Source of the DNA: Diphasiastrum complanatum
Lineage: Eukaryota > Streptophyta > Lycopodiopsida > Lycopodiales > Lycopodiaceae
Direction of reading: 5' to 3'
DNA: 64,000 nt
NCBI GenBank assembly: GCA_029204225.1
Contig: CM055104.1
Span: 52,880,294-52,944,293 of the forward strand
The first letter of the stretch is position 1. Every line of letters begins with the position of its first letter. The position numbers and the translations under genes were made by a program. This document shows positions 42,575 to 54,048 of the stretch, piece by piece. A model generated the notes under the pieces. The model was not told where the DNA came from, made no database searches, and was given only the letters and a program-made list of their open reading frames with translations.

Positions 42575-45500
42575 TGTGACAAGGGTTTCTAAAATCATGG
42601 GAACAACATTTGTTGGTGAAGCCAAACACCAAGTAAGAATCTACAAGCTTTGCATTTGTCAAAGAGCAAATTTTGAAATGATCGTCTCATATTCATACAA
42701 CTCGATGGAACCCTACTTCATGCAAATACAATTGCTAAGAAACTCGAGACTGAAATTTGGGTTTTGGAGGTGAGGTGATACAATGAACATACGCTTAAAG
42801 TGGAGGACCAAACCAACGCCAACCCATGGTGAAGGGAAGAAAAAAAAAAGGTGGGCGGTGTCAGGTGAGCATTTCATCTGGGTATGAAAAGCATTGACTC
42901 TTCTTGTAAGGTGTTGATCGTGGGCCGTGGTAGAAATAGACTGTAGTACTCCCAAAAACTGCAGTCCTGCAATATAAGCTTTTTTGAAAGTTGAGAGACA
43001 AATCTCCCCCAAAACCAGTTGAGGAATGCAGTCCTCCAGCTACCATCAGCCTGCAGCAGCATGTCATACAATGAATGCGCTTCAAACTTGAGTCATGGTA
43101 GATAGACTCTAGCTTGTACGTATCATTATTCATGCCGTGTGCTCAACTAAATCTACCATTCATACACCTATGATATTTGATCGATTAACAGATATGTTGA
43201 TTATGGTTCGTAGCTTGTTACTTTGAAATCGTTAGCATTCTTCAATCAGCCACTTACACTTGGTGATTACCTGTAAACAGTAAAACCCAGAATATTCCCA
43301 TATTTGCATAAATCATCGTGGCATGGCACGCTCAGAGAAATTGGGGTTCAATTGCCTCGAGGCTTGCCGCATCGGTCTATACGTCTATACTCTAAAGATT
43401 CAAACTCAACATGCAAGAAAGAAAGACAGTCTATAGATTCTATACTCTATAGTGTACAATCTCCAGAGATATCTCTATCGTATCTTGTACAGGCAATCCT
43501 TGGCTCAGAGTTGCACTGCCACTTCAGCATCGCGCCAGCGAGTGAAGAGTACTACATGCAGACGAATTGTAGTGACCTGGCTCCTCCGCCGACTCCTCGG
43601 ACCTCTGCTCACTTCACTTTAAACTTTTCGCCTTTGTTCTTTACTGGATTCTTCCACACATATGGGAAAGTCTTCAGCCTCGACAATTGTGAAATGATTC
43701 TAGAGTTCTGATTGGATAGTAGCCTCTTGTAACTTCACTCTTAACTTAAGCATGCAGCTGCCTGCAACGCTCCGTTGAGCCTGGGCCCTGGGGGCTGGGG
43801 CCTGCATTCTCAATCTCGATTCTCATCAAGCGTTGCTGACATGACTCAATAGTCCAAGTTTCATACTTGACTGGAGTACTACTGAGTCATATCAGCAAAA
43901 TCCGTGGGGAATGCTCTGGTTTGTATACAACAGCACAGCGTGAGGCTTGAGCGTGCTACCCAGCACTTGTGCCGATTTATCACATGCATTTATTAAAGAT
44001 CTTCGCATGTGGTAGGCTGTACAATGTACGCTGTAAAGTATAAGCAACCGCAGAACACGTTTAAAGTTTAAACTGTAATGGTATATAGGTTCTGATGATT
44101 GAGTCTCAAGTTTCAACAGTACTGGATTGAGCTCTCAAAAGTTAACACTCACCATTAGTGGGCTGGAAGGTGGAGCCTGGAACTCTGGGAGGTTGGAACC
44201 GTGGGATAGAGAAGACTGATCTGAACCCTTTAGGCTTTTTGTCTATGCATTGGTAGCTTCCCACTTAAATTTCAATGTGTGGTAGAATCCTCAGTCGTGG
44301 GCAAAGCTACAGTTCATGAATCCATGATGGATTTTGTACTGTATGTAACTTTATCAGCACGCCAAAACATTCTCTTAATATCCTTCATGCTTAATGGGTT
44401 GCACGATTTTTGATTTCATGACCTCAAAATCCTCCAACTTAAAACTTTTATGGGTTAAATTGTTCACCTACTGAACTCAAACTTTGTTGGAACCATGCTA
44501 ACCAAATCAACCAATGGATCAAACAATCTAAATTGGCTAAATTGATATCCCACCTAGAAAATTTAGATTTTCCAATGACTCCTAGAATCAAATTATTTCA
44601 TGTTGCCACATCCCCTCCACGAGGACAAAAAGAGTGCTAAATGTTGAAGTGTTTGTTTATCTAGATGTGCAATTTCCATATTCATATTTTCCAAAGACTC
44701 ATAGAATTCTTATTTCCAATAGGCTCATTCCTCATCGATGATAAGAAATTGCTTAGACACCATCCCTCCAAGAATCATAAAAAATTGCTTCGTTGATGTT
44801 TATTTGTGAAGTGTTTGTTTACCTCGATATACATTGTCTATAAGTGCTTTTAGCCCTCCCTTGCAATTATTATTGCCCATAATTTGGGCGGCCTTCCTCT
44901 TCATTAGGAAGGATTTTTGTATCTTGTTGGCCGTATATTTTAACATTTGCATCCTGAGCAACTTGAAAGGCTGTTAGAGTAGGAGCATCTTTCTTTCTAG
45001 CACCTTTGGCGCTCTCAATTTCTGGAACAAAACTTTTATCGTTCGTAACAAAAATCTTGATCAACTATTGCTGCAGTCTCTATACACTTCATCGAGGTTG
45101 TATGGGTCAAGAGTGAACTGTCATTGCCAACAAGATGGATGAGCAATTTACTAAATATGATACTAAATAAATGGGAATTAAAATGAACAAATATCAAATG
45201 AACCACTCAATCAATACCAAATTAGAGAAAAAGATATTACCTTATCAATATCAACATCTACTTGCAAATTGTACCACTCAAAAAATAGCTTTGTATTATA
45301 CAACAAAAACCATGTACAACGGAAGGAATTCTTTTGTTCTACACACTGCATATATTGAAAGAAAAGTATTAGCATTATGACAGATATAAGGTGCACAGAA
45401 GGATGAAGTATCCAAAAAAGATTTAAATTAGCATTAATGTTTACGTCAATTGATTTTATTTTTATTTCACCAACAAATGTGATTGTTGTCAATATTTGTT

Positions 45501-45783
45501 CGATAGATACAAAAAGCAAAGAATCAAATTCTCTATGCGTATTGTCAGCTGAATTCATTTTAGCACAAAAAATTTGATACTCCTTTGTTTACTTTGACTG
45601 AATGAATGTTCAAGCTCCAATGACGAAAGCAACATTAGAAATGAGTTATAATGAGATTTTGATTTTAGAGGACATGGTTGCTTTCTTTTCTTCTTGGAGG
45701 TGGTGGAGAGATTGGTTCCGTCCAGAGGTAGATCCTTGGAGGTACTGTCGTTATTCCACTTGAAAATTTGAATAATGCTTCCA
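42573..45783. other. No supported gene
   Basis: Several frames of 60-135 codons exist on both strands (for example 43,304-43,711 plus and 44,870-45,064 minus), but none has a recognisable domain and I could not join them by convincing splice sites. This may be true intergenic DNA or an old decayed element. Confidence 0.4.
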
Positions 45784-45930
45784 AAGTTGTTTGAGAATAA
45801 TAAAATCGTTGGGCATGATGGTAACACACCTTCCATGCACAACTAAGATAAACAAATTCTCAAAAAGCTTGGCCAAATAATCCTCTACAACACTTTGCAA
45901 GAACTGCATGGCAATGGCGATAAATCTCAC
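45784..45930 (-). pseudogene. Histone H3-like C-terminal fragment
   Basis: The minus-strand frame reads VRFIAIAMQFLQSVVEDYLA then KLFENLFILVVHGRCVTIMP and NDFIILKQL. This aligns with the histone-fold end of plant H3: LRF, ALQEA, E-YL-LFE, H--RVTIMP-D and the last helix. The VTIMPND match to VTIMPKD, at the correct distance from YL-LFE, is the strongest point. About 50 residues remain; the N-terminal tail and first fold helix are absent, and core residues are changed, so it is a decayed copy. It lies directly 3' of the copia-I gag/protease remnant. A chance match is possible but unlikely. Confidence 0.55.
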
Positions 45931-45984
45931 ATAATGGCCCAAGAACATGGTGACATTCCTCGTCAATAAGTTGAATGGAACTTT

Positions 45985-47194
45985 TCAAATCAATAATGCA
46001 AAATCAAGATGTTGCAATGCATATGGATCAATATGATACAATGTTCCTGATGACCATAATCTAAATGCTTTAGCTAATTGGAAAACACTTAACAAATTCT
46101 TGGTTAACCTAGGTACAAAAAGGACATTCTCAAGATTCATCCTTTTGCATGATCCTATGTACAATGGAATAGTTCCAATACCACTTATTCTACACTCTTG
46201 ATCACTAGCTATAAAGATAGACCTTTTTACATCATTACAAGAGAGTAAAGTGGAGAAATAGTCCTTTTGGAAAGTCATGTGGGAGATAGCCCCACTATCA
46301 ATCCACCAAGAATCACTTGTGTTGCTCTTGGATGATGGTGATGTGTTGGATACCATCAAGGATGATTCTTCTTCATCCTCCTCTTGATGTGAAATATTGC
46401 TTTGTTTGTTCGCTTGTGCCTTCTTCTTCTTGAGACATTATGATGCAAAATGCCCTTTCTTGCCACAGAAAAAGCATTTGAACTTTGATTTGTCCTTCTT
46501 GCCTTTTGAGCTTGATGCTTTATCTTCTTCTTTGGCCTCCTTTGGATGTTTCTTCTTAGGTCTTCTTTTTGCCCTTGAATGAGAACGTGGCTTTCTCATC
46601 TCCATCCTACAATGACAATGCATTTATTCTTGCTTTGGTGTGAAGCATCCTACACTCTTCAGCCACTAATACACTATGAAGTTTTTCAATAGTTAGCAAG
46701 GTGGATGGCAAAACTTTGGGCCAAGTTTGAGAAATGATCTCCTAGATCATTAAGGACTACTTGTACAAGCTCACTATCTTTAATCTTCTCACCAATAGTG
46801 GCTAACTCTTTGTTGAGAGATTTAATTCTTAGCACATAGTCTTGTGAATTTTCCTCACTTCTTCTCATGCTTTGCAAGATTTGATGTCTAATGATGAGGA
46901 CTCTAGAAGTGTTATTGGATTCATATATTGTTTTCAAAGAATCCCATGCCTCTTTAGCACTAGTACAAGAAGATACTTCTTTCAAAAGATAATTACTAAC
47001 ATTCATCTTTATACAATGAAGCACTAGTCTAGATTTTTTCTTGTATCTAATCAATTGTTGTGCAACAAGAGGTTCATCTTCTTCTTCAATAAAGAATTCA
47101 TAAAGGTCTTGGAGCACCATTAGTGACTCCATCCTAACCTTTCAAATGGAATGATTTGTAGAATTTAGTCTTTCACTAGCTTCTAGAAGGAAAG
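45985..47194 (-). pseudogene. copia-I gag, zinc knuckle and protease remnant
   Basis: Read leftwards from 47,194: the Gag start region (FLLEAS in frame near 47,185), MESLMVLQDLYEFFIEEEDE, VLHCIKMNVSNYLLKEVSSC, TSAKEAWDSLKTIYESNNTS and LVQVVLNDLGDHFSNLAQSF; a Lys-rich linker with zinc knuckle CFFCGKKGHFAS (46,438-46,500); and protease WWIDSGAISHMTFQKDYFST with LENVLFVPRLTKNLLSV (45,985-46,359). Frame breaks separate the three. It is closest to copia-B gag. The 5' end is cut at 47,195 by the gypsy-C LTR, and nothing downstream of protease remains. Confidence 0.87.
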
Positions 47195-48220
47195 TGTTGC
47201 GCAGACATTCCAAAGGGAGCCGAGAACCACAATTGTGGCTTCCCAGATTTCAACACTTGTTGTCCAAACCCACTTGACATGCAAGCAGCCAACTTGCCAA
47301 CAATGATCAAACTTAACCAACTTGAAGTTTTAGAAACCAACACTGAGAACCAACCTGGCGCCATGCTAAATCGGAGGTCCCGATGTGGGTGACTTCCCTC
47401 CAAGCAAGTCCCCTGACATACATCAAACTTAACTAACTCGAAGCTTTGTTACAAATGAGTAACATTCATTCCAAGCAAGTCGTCTGACTTACATCAGACT
47501 TAACCAACTCAAAGCTTTGTCACAAGCGCTGGAAGCCAACTTGGCGCCACACCAGATTGGACAACCATAAACAGGTAACTTTCATCCAAGTAAGCCATTC
47601 AACTCAGCCGACAGGTTAGAGCCCATTCCCCAAGAGCTTAACTCATTCACGTTCATGCAAGGAACACTCAGCACCACAAGCCATGATAGATATGAAGACA
47701 ACAAGCTCCTGGACCGAATGGTCCTGACAACATACCGCTGCTGGCGTCCCAGACCGAATGGTCCCGCCGACATATCGCTGGCGTCCCGAGATACGATCAT
47801 CAGCTATGTGCCAGATCAAAAAGATTTGAAGTGGCCTTACAACAGGCGCTTTTACCGACAAACACTGAAACCCAAAAGGTAATCAGAATTAGTTTTGAGA
47901 AAAATTCCACTTTATTAATACATCTGAGAATGTTACATTTCAAGTGTGTGACCGACCCTAGTCTCCGGAGCGCTGCCATACCAAGGCGGGTGCCAGGACA
48001 ACATTCTAGCAAGGGAGGCTGAGACTTGGTTGGAGCTCGCCCTGAGTTGCGACCCACATTCCCCTATAGTATTGATGGGATTCACCACCTCCCCTCATAC
48101 CAAGTGCTCTGCCCCGGCTGGTAAGGCACATTTTTTTCTCTCTAGAACCAATCAAAGATTTTTAGCCATAGGAACTTCGCATCGGTTGGATTCTGGTCAC
48201 AGTGGCACTGGGAGCGGTGC
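47195..48220 (-). repeat. gypsy-C LTR, left part
   Basis: Starts TGTTGCGCAGACATTCCAAA, similar to the TGTTGCG start of the gypsy-D LTRs, and contains the same kinds of GC-rich words in diverged form. It is interrupted at GGTGC by gypsy-D and continues at 52,621-52,719, where it ends TTTACAATA, matching TTTACAACA at the end of the gypsy-D LTRs. This is an older relative of gypsy-D. Confidence 0.65.
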
Positions 48221-49141
48221 TGTTGCGTCGGCGCCTCAAAGGGGCGCTGGGACTTGAGCGGTTTCCCCAACACGCGCTTAAGTCTAACATTCATCCATCA
48301 TGCACTTACGTAAAAGCCAACTCAGAAACGTAACAACCTTAACCATTCAGACTTAAGAAAACTGGAATCCCAACCAACCCGAAAGCCAACTAAGAATCCG
48401 TTCCCAAAAGGTAACCAAAGGCAAAGACAAGCTACACATGATACCCAAGGCATAGTGGTCGCCAAACTGACCAATTGGCATAGCGGCAAACCCCATGTCG
48501 ATGACAGGGACCCTTAGGCGCTAGCGACGCAAAAAGGTTGTAGTAAGGGTCCTTCCAATTGGACCAGTCCCGGAGGCGGAACCGAAATGGTAATCATCCC
48601 CAAGGATCAACTTTATTAGATTTGGAAGAAGTTACATTCATACATAAACTGACTGGTCTCGGGTCCACCAACACGTGCTAGGCATTGTGCCTGGCTCGTG
48701 CTGGTAGAGGGAGCTGAGACCTGGCGACTGGATTCCTGGTGCTGGTTGAGCTGCCCAAGTTTCTGTCTGCCGGACTCCCCCCTATAGTTCTGCTATGATT
48801 CGGCGCACCCCCTCTGGTTTGAAACATAGTGCTTTCTGGTAAAGCACGCTTTTTAGGACTTAGTTTTTATTTTGCTGATTAAGTCTGGCAAGCCTGGCAG
48901 AATCAGTCTGGCTCCCGGACATGGGTCCCGGGAGCCGTCCCGGCGGCCGAATCAACTTGCTTTCCTGACTAGGCCATGACTCGAGCTCCAGAGCTAGCTC
49001 ATGACTTGTGACTACTTGACTGGCTCACCACATGTCGGAGGCTCAGTCCTTGACGTTCTAACTTGCTCTGGGACCTTAGAGAGTGTCACCCCTTTGAGGC
49101 TTACAGGGCACACTGGGTGCACCCGAGTCAACTTTACAACA
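48221..49141 (-). repeat. gypsy-D 3' LTR
   Basis: 921 bp, aligned end to end with 51,710-52,620. It keeps the longer form at the CTGGCAAGCCTGGCAG slip. Confidence 0.92.
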
Positions 49142-49507
49142 TCCTCCCCTTGTTTGAGAAAGCTGATGACCTCATCAGGGCCAAACTAGAACCTAAGACT
49201 CATGGCACGGGCTTAATTCACCGGCCAGACTTTATTCACATATACAAGGGCACGGGCTTGATTCACCGGCCAAAGGAAACCAATTGTAAAGAGAAGTAAT
49301 GATATTGTGTTTGCACCCAGCACAGGAAAAGTGTGGATCTAGTTCACTTACGTAAAACCTGTGTAAAGCTGCTGCACTTAGACATTAGACTGCAGCTCAC
49401 TCCTCGATGAGAAATGCGGCTTACTTTATTAACATGAAAGAAAAATGTACTTACGGCTCCCTTAAGCCTTAGATATGTCGTTTTCGTGGCACGTCTGGAT
49501 GAGTCCC

Positions 49508-49792
49508 CTAGGACTCTAGATATTTCGTTTGGTTGCCCAGGCTGAGCTCCTTGAGCTCTGTATCGGCACTTAGATTCACCTCTGATGTAGAAGCTGTAGG
49601 CAATGTTGGCTCCATTTGACCTCGCGTCAGCTGGTTTGTCACTATTGGATGTCCTTCGTTAAAGAAGTGAGCTTTCGCTTGGTCACACAAGGTGATCTCC
49701 TTGAGCTCTGCATCGACACTTGAATTCACCTTTGATGTAGAGGCTGTAGACAATGTTGGCTCCATTTGTTCCTGTGTCAGCTGGTCTATCAC
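49508..49792 (-). repeat. 150-bp coding tandem repeat at the gypsy-D gag end
   Basis: In the gag frame the segment QLTQEQMEPTLSTASTSKVN is repeated 50 residues later as QLTRGQMEPTLPTASTSEVN, each preceded by NEG-PIV and followed by AELKEI or TELKEL. It is joined in frame to gag through one stop codon, where the other copy has His. Two copies are seen. Confidence 0.85.
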
Positions 49793-49795
49793 TAT

Positions 49796-50845
49796 TGGCT
49801 ATCCTTCGTTAAAGAGGTGAATGAGATTGGGAGGAATGGTTGGCTCAGGTTCATTTGTGTCGTTCTTTTCTAGTTGGTCCCCTGGCGTGGGAGCAACTGG
49901 TGCCAATGTGCTCTCATAATCACAAACCATTTCAGCTGCTCGAATAGTTGAATTGAAATCATGGGGCATGTAGCTGTCTATTGCATGTCGGGTCCAAGAC
50001 TGCATTCCAGACAAGAGGTAATGAGTTTTGTCTGCCTCGGACATATCTTCAATAACCCATACACTCTGTCTGAATTTATTGAGGTACTCTCGCAATGACC
50101 CTTTCTGTTTGAGCCCCGATAATTCTGTCCTCAATCTCATGTGTGAATTCTTTGGTATGAACTCCTCTCGTAACATGGCTTTGAATGTGTCCCATGTCTG
50201 GAAATGCATTCCTGCCATCTGGTACCAGTTTGTAGTGTAGCCCTCAAAATATGCTAATGCCAAGTCCGTTCTTTCTTCCTCAGGAGTGTTCATCAGACGA
50301 AAGTAATGGTCCATGTGAAACAACCAATCTTCCACAACTCGAATGTCACGCTCTCCTTTGAAAGTAGGTGGTGCTTTTACTTTGGCAGTCTTCTTTGGGC
50401 CTTCTATGTTTCGCGCTCGTGGTTCTCTTGGTATCTGTGGAGGAGGCACCACTGCATTCCCCCTAGTTGCTTCCAACTCTTCAAACCTAGCTTCGAGTTG
50501 TGTTAGCATGTCTCTCATTTCTCTAGCAAGGTTAAATTGAGTAAGGTTCATGGTTCACAGAGATGTTTGCCATTCTTTCCTTTCTGTTTCTCTGTCCTTC
50601 TTCACCTCGCTAAGCATAGCCGTCATTGCGCTTGATAAGTATTGCCGCATCTTCACTTCAAAGAGGTCTTGTTGCGCCTCTGGCAAGGGTTCGTCTCTTG
50701 GTGTAGGTTTAGAAGGGCCACCCATCTCTTCTTGGAGAGGCGCCACTGTGGAGTGCATACACTCTTTCTTTCTCGACTTGGACCTGGTGCCATCTCGATG
50801 CATGCGAGAGCTGTATTCTCGAGCCAGCTCTTCTCCATCCGTCAA
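49796..50845 (-). pseudogene. gypsy-D gag
   Basis: One frame from ATG at 50,845, with in-frame stops at about 50,555-50,557 and about 49,796-49,798. It encodes a charged N-terminus (HRDGTRSKSRKKECMHSTV), then the Retrotrans_gag region: PPTFKGERDIRVVEDWLFHM, ERTDLALAYFEGYTTNWYQM, WDTFKAMLREEFIPKNSHMR, ELSGLKQKGSLREYLNKFRQ and MSEADKTHYLLSGMQSW. This is the capsid part of Ty3/gypsy Gag. Use of the ATG at 50,551 gives an intact 250-residue protein. No zinc knuckle or pol domains follow. Confidence 0.87.
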
Positions 50846-51694
50846 TGCTCATAACTCTTCAAGGTGGTCCTCCATTATAGTAAGAGGTGTACTTCCAACA
50901 GATTATCGCCTCAATCCTTTTTTATTTTTGAAACTCTCCCTTCCGTCGGCCGAGCCCCACAACTCTCTTTTCTTCTTTATTAAATCAGCTTCAATGAAAA
51001 TATCCCCTCCTCAAACTTAGCACGCCCACATCACCTGAGAGCCAAGTAGGAACCAGGTCATTTGTGTCCAAGCAAGCACACAACAAACGGAACATACCAA
51101 CCAAAGCAAACACAGAGGATCCCTCTCAATCCACAAACCCCCCTGAGACCGGACGTAGGACCTTTGCCTAGCCGCACCCACACAAATCTATCACAGAATT
51201 AGCCCACGAAAAAACATCTGTCCAACCATCCGTGCTTTCACCATTAAGCAACACATTGCCTCAGTCACGCCCCACCAATTTTTGGTCGATAGCCCTTATA
51301 GCTAAACGATCGGAAGCTATCCCACACCGACAGCTAACCACTCGTGCTTTACACCCGAATTCGAGCAGCATCTCTGTATCAATGGTTAACCCGTACAGTT
51401 CAAATATGTCACCCCACACCCCACAAGGCACAGACCGTGCTTTCACCAACCTAATGGCAGCACATTGCCTCATCTGTCCTACGTGCAGACGGCGCCAGGC
51501 CCAAACCGCGGAAACTGACCGTGCTTACACCTCGAGGGCAGCACTTTGACTCATCAAGTCCCCCATTCTGCCGACCACCCCGACCGTGGACGCACCCGTG
51601 CTTACACTGTGGGCAGCACCTTGCGCAACGGTTGTCCTGACAAATCCCAAAACGTGGCCATCCTTGTGAGACTTGCGTAGCTGACCGGCTAGTC

Positions 51695-51709
51695 GGCTCT
51701 GATACCACA
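51695..51709 (-). promoter_or_regulatory. gypsy-D primer-binding site
   Basis: GGCTCTGATACCA beside the 5' LTR (plus strand), which is TGGTATCAGAGCC on the minus strand, two bases from the LTR end. It matches initiator tRNA-Met. Confidence 0.85.
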
Positions 51710-52620
51710 TGTTGCGCCGGTGCCTCAAAGGGGCGCTAGGACTTGAGCGGTTTTTCCAACACGCGCTTAAATCTAACATTCATCCATCATGCACTTACGT
51801 AAAAGCCAACTCAGAAACTTAACAAGCTTAACCATTCATACTTAAGAAAACTAGAATCCCAACCAACTCGAAAGCCAACTCAGAATCCGTCCCCAAAAAG
51901 TAAACAAAGGCAAAGACAAGCCACACATGATACCCAAGGCATAGTGGTCGCCAAACTAACCAATTGGCATAGCGGCAAGCCCCATGTCGATGAAAGGGAC
52001 CCTTAGGCGCCAGCAACGCAAAAAGGTTGTAGTAAGGGTCCTTCCACTTGGACCAGTCCCGGAGGGGGAACCGAAATGGTAATCATCACCAAGGATCAAC
52101 TTTATTAGATTTGGAAGAGGTTACATTCATACATAAACTGACTGGTCTCGGGGCCACCAACACGTGCTAGGCATTGTGCCTAGCTCGTGCTGGTAGAGAG
52201 AGCTGAGACCTGGCGACTGGATTCCTGGTGCTGGTTGAGCTGCCCAAATTTTTGTCTGCTGGACTCCCCCTATAGTTCTGTTGTGATTCGGCGCACTCCC
52301 TCTAGTTTGAAACATAGTGCTTTCTGGTAAAGCACACTTTTTAGGACCTAGTTTTTATTTTGCTGATTAAGCCTGGCAGAATCAGTTTGGCTCCCGGACA
52401 TGGGTCCCGGGAGCCGTCCCGGCGGCCGAATCAACTTGCTTTCCTGACTAAGCCATGACTCAAGCTCCAGAGCTAGCTCATGACTTATGACTACTTGACT
52501 GGCTCACCACAGGTCGAAGGCTCAGTCCCTGACATTCTAACTTGCTCTGGGACCTTAGAGAGTTTCACCCCTTTGAGTCTTACAGGGCATGCTGGGTGCA
52601 CCCGAGTCAGCTTTACAACA
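51710..52620 (-). repeat. gypsy-D 5' LTR
   Basis: 911 bp, starting TGTTGCGCCGGTGCCTCAAA and ending TTTACAACA. It would carry the promoter of the element. Confidence 0.92.
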
Positions 52621-53368
52621 GGTGCCGACGTCGGTGACGCCGAGAGCAGCAGTGGCGCTGGGGACAATGCTGGTGCTAGTGGCACCGAAAGTAAAGCTTG
52701 TAAAGCTAGTTTTACAATATCCACCCCACCTTCATAAAATCTGATGTCCTCATCAGATGTCAGATTAAAGTAAAGGTGTCTCCCAATTAAAATTAACCAT
52801 ACATTTAAGCTCCTTGGCACAGTACTCAATTTACTGGCCACTTTTTATTAACATTGTAGCTGGCACACCACAAGTCGGAGGCTTAGCTCTTTGTATTGAA
52901 AAATTACATAACTTGAAAATATCACTTTGTCTGGAAAAAGCGTAGATTTTATATCGCTTACGTAAAACCCAAGAACCTTATTAATTGGTGACAGTTTGTC
53001 CAGCCGTGCTTGGAGTTGACCTTTGGCCAATTGCAGTTGTTGAGCGTGATTTTGTCCATTGAGGTGCCGCATTCCGCCCATTTGGTTCATCGTAGACATG
53101 GCAGAAAATGGGCATTTACCCGAAGTTGTTGAGGACTGGTCACATAAGCCCTGATGGCCGCAAATTCACGCTTGAAAAGCTACTGACGCCACTTTGGTTG
53201 TGGTAAGAGGATGGGGAGTGCCTGCAACTCGTTTCCCTTGATGGTTTGCGCTTAGAAGGATATCTGCCAACCTCCTGTGGAGGACTCGTGGGGATATTTG
53301 GATAAGAATGCGTTGATTTTCTCCTCCACAGACTTGGGGTGTCTGAAAGCTCAACTGGTACATATAGT
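52621..53368 (-). other. gypsy-C LTR end and internal remnant
   Basis: 52,621-52,719 completes the interrupted gypsy-C LTR. The following part (GATGTCCTCATCAG, CTTGGCACAGTACTCAATTT, ACTGGCCA) matches the region inside the gypsy-D 3' LTR at 49,160-49,215 (GATGACCTCATCAG, CATGGCACGGGCTTAATTCA, CCGGCCA), so it is the internal 3' end of gypsy-C. A 65-codon minus frame at 53,166-53,363 is of unknown family. It is cut at 53,369 by copia-G. Confidence 0.6.
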
Positions 53369-54038
53369 TGTGAAGATTATTAAAATATTATCTTCCTATC
53401 TCGAGTTCGGGGCCATGTCCATGGTGATTCCCACTAAAATTCATGTTGTACATAAAAGGAGTGTGAGCACATATCCTTCTAGTGTAGCTCGGATTTGAGT
53501 TAGATAGGTTCAATTATGATGACATGCAGATGTTTAGATGGCATGCAAAGTCTTACTGTATGCATGCAAGCCACATGCAATCAGTGCATGCAACATGCAA
53601 AGTAGTTTAAGTGATCTACACAAGTCTAGGCAGTTTTATGAGTTGACATGCAGTACATGCAACATACATGCATGCAGTTACACATGTAGATCTCTAGGTG
53701 AATTAGTTCAGTTAAGTGGACTTTCCATGCAACTCCACTATAGGAATTCGAGTCTCTCTCATGTAGGAAAAGCTGGACATGTTTTGCCACATTGTGAATA
53801 TTGAGATTTTGGTGTTTTGGACTCATTCTCTCTACCCAAGTTTTCTATGCTTGATTTTCTCTCTCTACCCGAAAGCAGCCTCTTTTTCCCATACTGAACA
53901 CTTAGAATTATTTCTGACATTTTTTTTCTCATAGTGAAGAGTTAGATTTTTCAAGCATGTTGTTCTTTGATCAATCTTGTGCAATCACAACACCTCAGTA
54001 AGATCCTGTAGGTTGTGTGGTGAAGCTCACACGTTACA
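53369..54038 (+). repeat. copia-G 5' LTR
   Basis: Starts TGTGAAGATTATTA and ends GTTACA just before TGGTATCAGA. About 670 bp. It carries a striking CATGCA cluster. The left end rests on the TGT/ACA match and the switch from gypsy-C sequence; no 3' LTR exists for comparison. Confidence 0.7.
53523..53676. promoter_or_regulatory. CATGCA (RY-type) cluster in the copia-G LTR
   Basis: Ten CATGCA words on the plus strand in 154 bp, at 53,523, 53,542, 53,563, 53,574, 53,587, 53,594, 53,647, 53,656, 53,667 and 53,671. CATGCA is the core of the plant RY element bound by B3-domain factors of the ABI3/FUS3/LEC2 group. Function here is inferred only. Confidence 0.6.
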
Positions 54039-54048
54039 TGGTATCAGA
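54039..54048 (+). promoter_or_regulatory. copia-G primer-binding site
   Basis: TGGTATCAGA directly after the LTR; the last bases of the usual TGGTATCAGAGC are changed to TC. Confidence 0.8.

Larger units (their letters stand above)
48221..52620 (-). mobile_element. gypsy-D: complete gag-only LTR retrotransposon
   Basis: LTRs at 48,221-49,141 and 51,710-52,620 start TGTTGCG and end TTTACAACA. GGTGC flanks both outer ends (48,216-48,220 and 52,621-52,625), a perfect 5-bp target duplication. Next to the right LTR a TGGTATCAGAGCC primer-binding site on the minus strand sets the orientation. The 2.57-kb interior has a gypsy-type gag and no protease, RT or integrase, so the element is non-autonomous. 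The LTRs differ by scattered substitutions and a 10-bp slip at CTGGCAAGCCTGGCAG, so it is older than copia-F. Confidence 0.92.

Noticed and set aside
43304-43711. 135-codon plus-strand frame
   Set aside because: No domain, no homologous neighbour and no splice support. Composition does not argue for a gene.
44870-45064. 64-codon minus-strand frame with a charged, soluble-looking sequence
   Set aside because: It could be an exon, but I recognise no family and cannot join it to anything.
53538-53826. Cys/His-rich frames in the CATGCA cluster on both strands
   Set aside because: They are produced by the repeated CATGCA words in an LTR, and both strands give similar frames.
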